A stretch of DNA of 6,410 nt. Origin: Rhodobacteraceae bacterium UBA7436. GTDB taxonomy: Bacteria > Pseudomonadota > Alphaproteobacteria > Rhodobacterales > Rhodobacteraceae. Location of the stretch: positions 48,300 to 54,709 of the forward strand of contig DLQI01000048.1 of the NCBI GenBank assembly GCA_002478745.1, written 5' to 3'. Positions 1 through 5,552 of the stretch are shown here, piece after piece (the first letter of the stretch is position 1; each line of letters begins with the position of its first letter). Under the pieces are notes generated by a model. The model had not been told where the DNA came from. It worked only from the letters and a program-made list of their open reading frames with translations, and did no database searches. The position numbers were made by a program, and so were the translations under genes.

Positions 1-32
1 AAGCGTTAATCTTTATTCACGATTTTGGAATG

Positions 33-59
33 GGGCGTGCCGATTGGCGCGCCCTTTTT
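33..59 (+). terminator. Rho-independent terminator of an upstream plus-strand gene
   Basis: A 9-bp stem pairs GGGCGTGCC (33-41) with GGCGCGCCC (46-54) across a GATT tetraloop; the only non-Watson-Crick pair is one G-U. Five T residues (55-59) follow at once. This is a textbook intrinsic terminator, and it works only on the plus strand because no T tract follows it in the other direction. It implies a rightward gene ending just left of or at the window edge. In frame 1 the first bases read AAG CGT TAA, so the stop at 7-9 could be that gene's end, but too little is present to identify it. Confidence 0.85.
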
Positions 60-68
60 CGTTTGCTT

Positions 69-93
69 AGGGCATGCCACTGGTGATTGCCCT
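69..93. repeat. Short inverted repeat in the leader of the LLM oxidoreductase gene
   Basis: AGGGCA (69-74) and TGCCCT (88-93) are perfect 6-bp inverted arms separated by 13 bases. The motif CTTAGG also occurs twice as a direct repeat, at 66-71 and 92-97. The element lies between the upstream terminator and the LLM start codon, where a promoter must lie if the gene has its own. A weak candidate -10 (TAGATT, 104-109) follows it, without a convincing -35. It could be an operator, but arms this short can arise by chance. Confidence 0.25.
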
Positions 94-133
94 TAGGTGT
101 GCCTAGATTGAGTACAACAATAGGAACGTGCTT

Positions 134-1156
134 ATGAAATTCTCAGTCCTTGATCTTGCCCCCGTTCCCGAAGGTTCAGACGCGGCCCAAGCAATGTTGA
201 ATATGGTCGATCTTGCTCAACGGGCTGAGAACCTAGGCTATCACCGTTACTGGATGGCCGAACACCACAACATGGCAGGTATTGCGAGTGCCGCGACCTC
301 GGTGTTGATCGGTCATGTCGCCAGCCAAACCAATACAATTCGTGTGGGCGCGGGCGGTATCATGCTGCCAAATCATGCGCCTTTGTTAATTGCCGAACAA
401 TTCGGGACATTAGCCACGCTTCACGGCGACCGTATTGACTTGGGACTTGGCCGAGCACCTGGCGGGGACCAAGCCGTTTACCATGCATTGCGCCGCACTG
501 GCAGCGATGACCTCCCCGCTGATGTCCATGAATTGATGAGCCTATTGGGTGATCCCCAGCCACAGGCCGCTGTTCGTGCATTACCGGGTGAGGGAACGCA
601 TGTGCCAATATGGATTTTGGGGTCGTCACTGTACGGTGCACAATTAGCTGCACATTTTGGCCTGCCATACGCCTTCGCCTCACATTTCGCGCCCGCTGCT
701 TTGGAGGAAGCGGCATATATTTATCGCCGTGACTTCAAGCCCTCCACCAAGTTGGCAGAGCCCTATTTCATGTTGGCGGCAAATGTCTTTGCTGCGGAAA
801 GTGATGAAGAAGGGGCCTATTTGCGCACCTCGATGCAACAAGCCTTTGCGCGTATGCAAACGGGTACCCGAGGCAAGCTGCCACGACCTGTGAAAGACAT
901 TGATGTTGCGATTGGTGAGAGAATGCGGCGCAGCGTCGAACCAATGTTGCGGGTTTCAGCAACAGGTTCGCCTGAGACGGTGCGCAAACACTTGGAAAGT
1001 TTGATCGAAATTTACGAACCCGACGAGATGATCCTAACAGGTCAAATCCATGATCATGCAGCGCGGGTTAAATCGTTTGAGATCGCTGCGGATGCAATGG
1101 ATCAGATACTGGCCGCTCAATCGTCCGCGTCAATCAACCCTAATCCGCGCAGATAA
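134..1156 (+). CDS. LLM class flavin-dependent oxidoreductase (luciferase-like, YhbW/MsnO8-type)
   Basis: This is a 340-residue TIM-barrel protein of the bacterial luciferase-like family, cytosolic enzymes that use reduced flavin (FMNH2 or F420 in relatives) to oxidise small organic substrates. Family signatures are visible: RYWMAEHHN (38-46) and GIASAATSVLIGHVA (49-63) near the N terminus, VGAGGIMLPNHAPL (71-84), AEQFGTL (87-93), then RIDLGLGRAPGGDQ (100-113). In relatives PGR usually precedes IDLGLG; here it is HGDR. WILGSS (160-165) and a C-terminal SATGSPETVRKHL segment (275-287) complete the fold. Length is normal for the subgroup. I chose ATG 134 because AGGAA (122-126) lies 7 bases before it; the in-frame GTG at 128 is only one base from that ribosome site. 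The substrate cannot be read from sequence. The 3' end overlaps the convergent tetR end by 40 bases. Confidence 0.93.
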   Translation: MKFSVLDLAPVPEGSDAAQAMLNMVDLAQRAENLGYHRYWMAEHHNMAGIASAATSVLIGHVASQTNTIRVGAGGIMLPNHAPLLIAEQFGTLATLHGDRIDLGLGRAPGGDQAVYHALRRTGSDDLPADVHELMSLLGDPQPQAAVRALPGEGTHVPIWILGSSLYGAQLAAHFGLPYAFASHFAPAALEEAAYIYRRDFKPSTKLAEPYFMLAANVFAAESDEEGAYLRTSMQQAFARMQTGTRGKLPRPVKDIDVAIGERMRRSVEPMLRVSATGSPETVRKHLESLIEIYEPDEMILTGQIHDHAARVKSFEIAADAMDQILAAQSSASINPNPRR

Positions 1157-1734
1157 ATACCAATCCCAGTTTCTAGCAAATCTTCTGGTGGAAATGGGGA
1201 TGCGCGTCCCGGCGAATTACGGGCAAACAGTTCAACAACGCCGTGGCTCATGGCCCAAATATGTGCGCTGAACATGGATGCGGGTGGACGTTTTTCAATA
1301 GGGATATGCTCGCTTAAATCCGCAGCAGCTTTTTCTAAAACGTCATTGGCACGTTTTGAGGCTGCAGCCAATTCAGGTGTTCGGTTGACCGAAATGCTAC
1401 TTTCAAACATTGCGATGTAGTGCCCTGGGTATTTCTGCGCGAATGCCAAATATGCACGCCCAGTGGCCCCAAACGCTGCCATGGCTGAGGGTTGGCCTGA
1501 TTGATAGGCAAACTCCATCAGGTCAGCGAACATGTCATACCCCTGTCGCGCGGCTTCTGCGATCAGGTCTTCGCGTCCGTCAAAGTGGCGGTATACCGCA
1601 GCAGGGGTCACGCCCGCCGTTTTCGACGCTTCGGACAGCGTAAAACCTGTTGGGCCTTTAGTCTCGATCAGGGTTAACGCCGCGTCGATCAAGGCCTGTT
1701 TTAGATTGCCGTGATGATAGCCGCGCTTAGACAT
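1117..1734 (-). CDS. TetR/AcrR family transcriptional regulator with WHG-type C-terminal domain
   Basis: This 205-residue protein is a one-component DNA-binding repressor. The N-terminal TetR_N domain spans about residues 8-55. Its helix-turn-helix is visible as FTLSEASKTAGVTPAAVYRHF (31-51), preceded by the usual basic start MSKRGYHHGN. The C-terminal ligand and dimer half contains IWAMSHGVVEL (159-169), where W160 and H164-G165 match the motif naming the WHG subgroup. The ligand is unknown. The frame stays open upstream to 1836, but the longer start would lie deep inside ppk2. ATG 1734 overlaps the ppk2 stop as ATGTCTAA (1727-1734), indicating one operon and coupled translation. It could regulate its own operon through the palindrome at 2611-2629, or the convergent LLM gene; both are inference. 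Confidence 0.93.
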   Translation of the reverse strand: MSKRGYHHGNLKQALIDAALTLIETKGPTGFTLSEASKTAGVTPAAVYRHFDGREDLIAEAARQGYDMFADLMEFAYQSGQPSAMAAFGATGRAYLAFAQKYPGHYIAMFESSISVNRTPELAAASKRANDVLEKAAADLSEHIPIEKRPPASMFSAHIWAMSHGVVELFARNSPGRASPFPPEDLLETGIGIYLRGLGLIDADD

Positions 1735-2596
1735 TCCAGATGTCCGGCCCACCACAGATGGCTGTATCAATGTCGCCAATCGCTTTGGGGTCTTTGTTTG
1801 TGTAATCCAACGCGTGCAAAACTGTACGAATTGCATTCAGGCGCGCGCGGCGTTTGTCATCAGAGCGAATGATCGTCCAAGGGGCGACATCGCTGTGAGA
1901 TCGCTCAAGCGTTTCTGCGATTGCGGCAGAATACTCATCCCACTTTTTTAAGCCTTCGACGTCAATCCAGCTTAGTTTCCATTGTTTCAGCGGATCACTT
2001 TCGCGGCCCAAGAAACGGCGCAGCTGCTCTTCACGCCCAACGTTCAGCCAGAATTTGAACAGATGTACACCGTCACTGGTGATCATTTTTTCAACGTCTT
2101 TGACTTGGTTGAAAAACACTTCGCGCTGTTCTGGTTTGCAAAAGCCAAACACATGTTCCACGACACCACGGTTATACCAGCTGCGGTCAAAAAATGTCAT
2201 ACCGCCCGAGGTCGGTAGGTGTTTGATATAACGTTGGAAATACCATTCACCCATTTCTTTTTCAGTTGGTTTAGACAGGGCAACAACACGTGCGCCGCGT
2301 GGGTTCAAGTTCTCGCGGAACCGTTTGATTGTCCCACCTTTGCCTGCCGCATCACGACCTTCAAAAACAATAGCAACACGTGAACCGCTTTCTGTGGCCC
2401 AAGCCTGCATTTTGACCAGTTCGATCTGTAGCTTCGCCAACTGCCCTTCATAGACCTTACGTGCCAACCGTTCTTGATGTGGATAGCTGTTGCTGATGAT
2501 ATCGCTTTTGTCAGAGCACTTAATCGCGTTACGCACACTATCTGGTGCCAGGTCATTGAAAAACGCACTGATACCGCCGTCAAAAGGTAGGGTCAT
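1727..2596 (-). CDS. ppk2: Polyphosphate kinase 2 family protein (single PPK2 domain)
   Basis: PPK2 enzymes transfer phosphate between inorganic polyphosphate and nucleotides, usually making GTP or ATP from the diphosphate, in the cytosol. The protein has 289 residues, typical for a one-domain PPK2. Residues 1-45 are a variable leader. The Walker A loop is GRDAAGKGG (80-88), with D82, K86 and basic residues 91-94 (KRFR) expected to bind nucleotide and polyphosphate. The Walker B-like motif is FFDRSWYNRGVVEHVFGF (135-152). The lid region, with an Arg/Lys-rich stretch (REEQLRRF, about 188-195, to LKQWKLS), follows, then WDEYSAAI (219-226). The set fits class I PPK2, which phosphorylates nucleoside diphosphates; base preference cannot be read. 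ATG 2596 has AAGGA 8 bases upstream. It is first of a two-gene pair with tetR, 54 bases after the hydrolase. Confidence 0.95.
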   Translation of the reverse strand: MTLPFDGGISAFFNDLAPDSVRNAIKCSDKSDIISNSYPHQERLARKVYEGQLAKLQIELVKMQAWATESGSRVAIVFEGRDAAGKGGTIKRFRENLNPRGARVVALSKPTEKEMGEWYFQRYIKHLPTSGGMTFFDRSWYNRGVVEHVFGFCKPEQREVFFNQVKDVEKMITSDGVHLFKFWLNVGREEQLRRFLGRESDPLKQWKLSWIDVEGLKKWDEYSAAIAETLERSHSDVAPWTIIRSDDKRRARLNAIRTVLHALDYTNKDPKAIGDIDTAICGGPDIWNV

Positions 2597-2610
2597 TGTC
2601 CGGATCCTTA

Positions 2611-2629
2611 ATGTAACTGTTCTTTACAT
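2611..2629. promoter_or_regulatory. 19-bp palindrome upstream of ppk2-tetR, candidate TetR-family operator
   Basis: ATGTAA (2611-2616) and TTACAT (2624-2629) are perfect 6-bp arms around a 7-base centre (CTGTTCT). The site sits 14 bases before the ppk2 start and just upstream of its ribosome site. Size and symmetry match operators of TetR-family repressors, and a TetR gene is the second gene of this operon, so autoregulation is a natural guess. In RNA it could also form an AT-rich hairpin, but no T run follows, so it is not a terminator. No convincing -35 box was found nearby, so a promoter here is unproven. Confidence 0.4.
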
Positions 2630-2650
2630 CTATATGGGGCAGTGGGCCGC

Positions 2651-3613
2651 TTAACGCAAACCCGCACGTGACGCCGCGCGATGAATTGCTGCAATTACGG
2701 CATCATGTGAGAGATGCTGCGGCATATGGCCAATCCCCTCAAGTGTGACCAGATTTGCGCCTTCCACGTCTTCAACCAAGCGCTTTGAGTGAACATGAAG
2801 CGGCACAATGGTATCTGTATCGCCGTGCACGATCTCAAGTGGGAGGGTGAGAGCGGCGTATCGATCCGATATCGCGCGCAGATCTTCCTTTAGGGTTTTC
2901 CGTTGACGCGCATTTGCCATCAGCGAAGAGGGGCGCAAGATCAGTGGTATGCCAATGTGGTCAGCATATCCTGAAACAGGTTCTTGTGGTTGGAACGTCT
3001 CATTCAAGTTTTTGGCGACGTATTCGTCGCTGACCCATGCTGAAGCAAGCCGTGATAAGATAGGACCGCTGAGTGGATGCGCCAGTGCACCAGTCAGCGC
3101 GTCTAACTCGCCTTTCCACGGGTACGCAACGCCAGAGATAGATACCGCAGCAGCGATGTTATCAGGGCGCGCAACAGCCCACGCAAGAGCTATAGCACCG
3201 CCAAGGCTTTGGCCTGCAACGATAGGTTTGTCCGCACCAATAGCTTGAGCCGCGAAGGCCAATAACTCTGCTTGGTCGGTAACTGAAACACCAAACGGTG
3301 CCAATTCAGGGGTATATCCCAAGCCGGGACGGTCAAAAATGATGACGCGGTAGGATTGTGCCAGTTTTTTGGCCAAACCAAATGTGAAGTCTCGGGTATT
3401 GCCCGATGATCCATGGATAAGAACCAAGGCTGGGCCATTTCCCATCTCGATGTAATGGACTGGATGTCCAGCGACTTCGACAAAATTTCCCTGCGCTGGA
3501 AACTGCGCGGTGGCGCGTTTGGCGTTTTGTCCTACGCGCCAGAGGGTGGTGGCGACGGCCAAAACCATCGCCACTAAGATCAACATAAAGACGCCCTTAA
3601 GCACCAATCTCAT
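2651..3613 (-). CDS. Membrane-anchored alpha/beta hydrolase
   Basis: This is an alpha/beta-hydrolase fold protein, 320 residues from ATG 3613. An N-terminal hydrophobic segment (about 5-25), with K6 before it and R26, K32 and R33 after it, looks like an uncleaved anchor or signal. The hydrolase fold follows: VLIHGSSG (64-71) with the oxyanion-hole HG (67-68), IIFDRPGLG (91-99), the nucleophile elbow GQSLGG (134-139) with S136, the acid in HGDTDTIVP (263-271; D267 or D265), and the catalytic His in GIGHMP (293-298; H296). The full triad is present, so the enzyme should be active; esterase, lipase or other ester/amide hydrolysis is possible and the substrate is unknown. Starts at TTG 3622 or ATG 3586 are also possible; ATG 3586 has the best ribosome site but would drop the basic N terminus. 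It follows metA with overlap or a 10-base gap, suggesting co-transcription. Confidence 0.88.
   Translation of the reverse strand: MRLVLKGVFMLILVAMVLAVATTLWRVGQNAKRATAQFPAQGNFVEVAGHPVHYIEMGNGPALVLIHGSSGNTRDFTFGLAKKLAQSYRVIIFDRPGLGYTPELAPFGVSVTDQAELLAFAAQAIGADKPIVAGQSLGGAIALAWAVARPDNIAAAVSISGVAYPWKGELDALTGALAHPLSGPILSRLASAWVSDEYVAKNLNETFQPQEPVSGYADHIGIPLILRPSSLMANARQRKTLKEDLRAISDRYAALTLPLEIVHGDTDTIVPLHVHSKRLVEDVEGANLVTLEGIGHMPQHLSHDAVIAAIHRAASRAGLR
3594..3598 (-). promoter_or_regulatory. Ribosome-binding site overlapping the metA stop codon
   Basis: On the minus strand the metA stop TAA runs directly into a Shine-Dalgarno sequence, TAAGGG, with AAGGG at 3598-3594. It lies 7 bases before an in-frame ATG at 3586 of the hydrolase gene. 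This is a much better site than the GAG four bases before ATG 3613. It either marks ATG 3586 as the true hydrolase start (311 residues) or lets ribosomes ending metA re-initiate there. Both readings support translational coupling between the two genes. Confidence 0.5.
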
Positions 3614-4514
3614 CCATCTCAAACGGGGTCGTTTGATAGATGCTGTTCAGCCAATTACCGTAGAACAAGTGGGCATGGCTGCGCCAACGGTTGGTAGGTT
3701 CTTGGGATGGATCATCACCTGGATAGTAGTTTGTCGGAATGTTGATCGGCGTTCCTGCCTCCACATCACGATCATATTCTTGTTTCAATGTACCACTGTC
3801 ATATTCAAAGTGGCTAAAGATATAGACGCCACGATGTTTGGGGTCTTGGACGACACAAGGGCCGACTTCGTCGCTTCCGAGCAGTGTTTTTAGACCATCA
3901 CTGGCATCAATCTCAGATTGATGCATCTCAGTCCAACGGCTGGTTGGAATAACGCAATCATCTGAAAAACCTTGTAAATATGGCGATATTGGGTCCAAGT
4001 TTTTGTGGCGAAAACACCCAAAAGCCTTGTCATCTAGCATATGCTTTTTGACGCCGTGAAAATGATTGATCATGGCCATACCACCCCAGCAGACACCCAT
4101 TGTTGAGTGCACATTGGTCTGTGTCCAGTTCATGACCTCGGTCAGTTCCTCCCAGTAATCAACGTCTTCGAACTCAAGGTGTTCAATTGGAGCACCAGTG
4201 ATGATCAAACCATCAAACTTCTCGCCTTTCACCTCAGAGAATGGGCGATAGAAGCTTTCCATATGTTCAGCAGCCGTATTGCGTGTCTTGTGATCAGACA
4301 TCCGGATCAGGTTCAAATCAATCTGAAGAGGCGTCGCACCGATAAGGCGTGCAAACTGGTTTTCTGTCTGAATCTTCTTGGGCATCAGGTTTAGCAGCGC
4401 AATGCGTAAAGGGCGTATATCTTGGCGTGCGGCCGCGTCTTCGTCCATCACTGATACACCCTCGCGTGAAAGCACGTCAAAGGCTGGCAGTGTTGCTGGA
4501 ATTTTGATCGGCAT
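3597..4514 (-). CDS. metA: Homoserine O-acyltransferase MetA, predicted acetyl-CoA-specific
   Basis: MetA acylates the hydroxyl of L-homoserine, the first committed step of methionine synthesis, in the cytosol. The protein has 305 residues beginning MPIKIPATLPA, near the length of E. coli MetA (309). The glutamine-amidotransferase-like fold is clear: RIALLNLMPKKIQTE (37-51), GLIITGAP (102-109), the nucleophile loop MGVCWGGM (139-146) with C142, and the His-Glu pair in FSHFEYD (233-239), H235 and E237. These match the E. coli catalytic numbering. Position 111 is Glu (APIEHLEF), whereas E. coli has Gly; Glu there is the known marker of acetyl-CoA use, so the product is probably O-acetylhomoserine, used by MetY/MetZ-type sulfhydrylases elsewhere. 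ATG 4514 is chosen by conserved N terminus and an AGGA 8 bases upstream; a longer frame to 4586 looks spurious. Confidence 0.97.
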   Translation of the reverse strand: MPIKIPATLPAFDVLSREGVSVMDEDAAARQDIRPLRIALLNLMPKKIQTENQFARLIGATPLQIDLNLIRMSDHKTRNTAAEHMESFYRPFSEVKGEKFDGLIITGAPIEHLEFEDVDYWEELTEVMNWTQTNVHSTMGVCWGGMAMINHFHGVKKHMLDDKAFGCFRHKNLDPISPYLQGFSDDCVIPTSRWTEMHQSEIDASDGLKTLLGSDEVGPCVVQDPKHRGVYIFSHFEYDSGTLKQEYDRDVEAGTPINIPTNYYPGDDPSQEPTNRWRSHAHLFYGNWLNSIYQTTPFEMDEIGA

Positions 4515-4565
4515 AATTTTAGTCCTGATTTTGTGTTCGTAGTGCAGAGATGGCGGTGAGGGGCG

Positions 4566-4606
4566 TCTGTTTCCAGTATAGGGCAATCACAAGTTGCTGA
4601 AACAGA
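4566..4606. promoter_or_regulatory. Inverted repeat around a candidate promoter in the metA leader
   Basis: TCTGTTTC (4566-4573) and GAAACAGA (4599-4606) form a perfect 8-bp inverted repeat with a 25-base spacer in the 105-base gap between the NTPase gene and metA. On the minus strand the spacer contains TATACT (4580-4575), a good -10 box (5 of 6 to TATAAT), but the matching -35 region is poor. It also contains a smaller nested inverted pair, GCAA and TTGC (4597-4594 and 4586-4583), around a 7-base loop. As RNA this could fold into a stem with an inner hairpin; as DNA it could be an operator bracketing the promoter. It does not match the SAM-II riboswitch found before metA in other alphaproteobacteria. 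Confidence 0.4.
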
Positions 4607-4619
4607 TGTCAGTCTTGCC

Positions 4620-5477
4620 TCACATTCGATCGATAGCGTGACCGATCAATGCATCAAAATCTGCAGCTGACTTTAAAGATGCAACTTCATCCGCAGTCAC
4701 CGTAACGCCCCAGCGTGCCATAGCCTCATAACGGGGCTGGCGGTGTTCAAGAGCGCGCGCATAGGTCCAACGAACGAATGCATCTGGATTAACTTTGTCG
4801 CCTGATATTCTGTTTTCATTCAGATATTCGGTCCAAGATCTAGCAAGAAATTCAGGTTGATAAGCCATCGGTTTAGGAGCTTTATCAAAACGACGTACTA
4901 GTTCTGCGGTATGGGCGTCATCGCCTTTAATCCACAGTGGTAAACAATTGGCACTCAATTCAGACATCAACGCATCACTGTCGTCGGTCGCTTCAACCCA
5001 CTCGCAAATGGAGCCACCTGTGTCACAGATAAAATGTTGATAGCCATAAAGGTTGGTTCCGCGATCCGCGAAATACGCAGTGTCATTCAGCGCTGCTATC
5101 TCTGCTGTGCGGAACTGTTCCTGACGCTCTTTATATTCTTCAATGCTAAGTCCTCCAAGGGTAAGATCGCCGGGCTTGCCCAAATATGTTGATACAGCGC
5201 CCAGGTCATGGGTATGTACATTGGGTGCCAAATAGATTGCATCCTGACGGAGCATTTCGCGCAAGTATGGGTGATCCATAGCTGCTTTGATGCACGAATT
5301 GACAATGTATTCGCCCATGTAACGCGTGCCGATGCGGTAATCGATGCTATAGTGGAACCAATCGCCGGTGTCGCGCAGGATCGTGGACATGTGCGTTTTG
5401 CCCAAACCAGACATTCCAAAAACCATAACCCGTTTGTTCGGGGCGGCGGTCCATGCGTCTTTGGTTGGGTAAAGCAT
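4620..5477 (-). CDS. P-loop NTPase of unknown function, metA neighbour
   Basis: I do not recognise a characterised function. The protein has 285 residues. A Walker A loop, GMSGLGKTHM (21-30), with K27 and T28, lies at the end of strand VMVF (17-20), so it should bind ATP or GTP. A likely Walker B strand is QHFICDTGGS (147-156) with D152. The fold start resembles small-molecule or nucleotide kinases and ABC-type ATPases, with a single P-loop and no membrane segment or signal peptide. Residues 41-60 are rich in aromatic and charged residues (FHYSIDYRIGTRYMGEY), and about 205-260 contain several Trp, Tyr and Arg, possibly a substrate-binding region. ATG 5477 has AGGA 7 bases upstream. It is co-directional with metA, 105 bases away. 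A kinase-like role is possible; a link to methionine is only inferred from position. Confidence 0.8.
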   Translation of the reverse strand: MLYPTKDAWTAAPNKRVMVFGMSGLGKTHMSTILRDTGDWFHYSIDYRIGTRYMGEYIVNSCIKAAMDHPYLREMLRQDAIYLAPNVHTHDLGAVSTYLGKPGDLTLGGLSIEEYKERQEQFRTAEIAALNDTAYFADRGTNLYGYQHFICDTGGSICEWVEATDDSDALMSELSANCLPLWIKGDDAHTAELVRRFDKAPKPMAYQPEFLARSWTEYLNENRISGDKVNPDAFVRWTYARALEHRQPRYEAMARWGVTVTADEVASLKSAADFDALIGHAIDRM

Positions 5478-5507
5478 TGTGAAATCCTGCGAAAATATTG
5501 TTGCTCT

Positions 5508-5536
5508 GTCCTAAACCGCTGATGGTTTTGGGTCAA
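5508..5536 (-). promoter_or_regulatory. Candidate promoter for the P-loop NTPase gene
   Basis: On the minus strand TTGACC (5536-5531) matches five of six bases of the sigma-70 -35 consensus. It is followed at exactly 17 bases by TAGGAC (5513-5508), a weak -10 with three of six matches. The pair sits in the 75-base gap between the transporter and the NTPase gene, giving a 5' leader of roughly 20-25 bases before ATG 5477. The -10 box is poor, so this is a suggestion. No good terminator for the transporter gene was found in the same gap, so read-through remains possible. Confidence 0.3.
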
Positions 5537-5552
5537 TCACTTGGCAATCGTG

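Noticed and set aside
360..716. Minus-strand open frame of 118 codons opposite the LLM gene
   Set aside because: Low-complexity basic product antisense to strongly conserved LLM motifs; no independent support.
1735..1836. N-terminal extension of the TetR regulator to 1836
   Set aside because: It would run 34 codons inside ppk2; the standard basic TetR N terminus begins at ATG 1734.
2611..2629. Terminator between the hydrolase and ppk2 genes
   Set aside because: The hairpin is 6 bp, mostly A-T, without a T tract, and sits against the ppk2 ribosome site; an operator reading is better.
3510..3893. Plus-strand open frame of 127 codons opposite metA and the hydrolase
   Set aside because: It lies antisense to two clearly conserved proteins, has no family resemblance, and its composition is that of a shadow frame.
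4515..4586. N-terminal extension of MetA starting at 4586
   Set aside because: The extra 24 residues are not MetA-like, and ATG 4514 begins the conserved MPIKIP start with a good ribosome site.
4515..4619. SAM-II riboswitch before metA
   Set aside because: Expected in alphaproteobacterial metA leaders, but the conserved pseudoknot core and the A-rich GCTAAA-type segment near the ribosome site are not visible. Only an unrelated inverted repeat was found.
5208..5522. Plus-strand open frame of 104 codons opposite the P-loop NTPase gene
   Set aside because: It is antisense to a complete gene with a P-loop motif and good ribosome site; no recognisable domain.
5514..5530. Terminator after the EamA transporter gene
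   Set aside because: AAACC/GGTTT can pair around a 6-base loop, but the stem is only 5 bp, AT-rich, and no T run follows on the minus strand.
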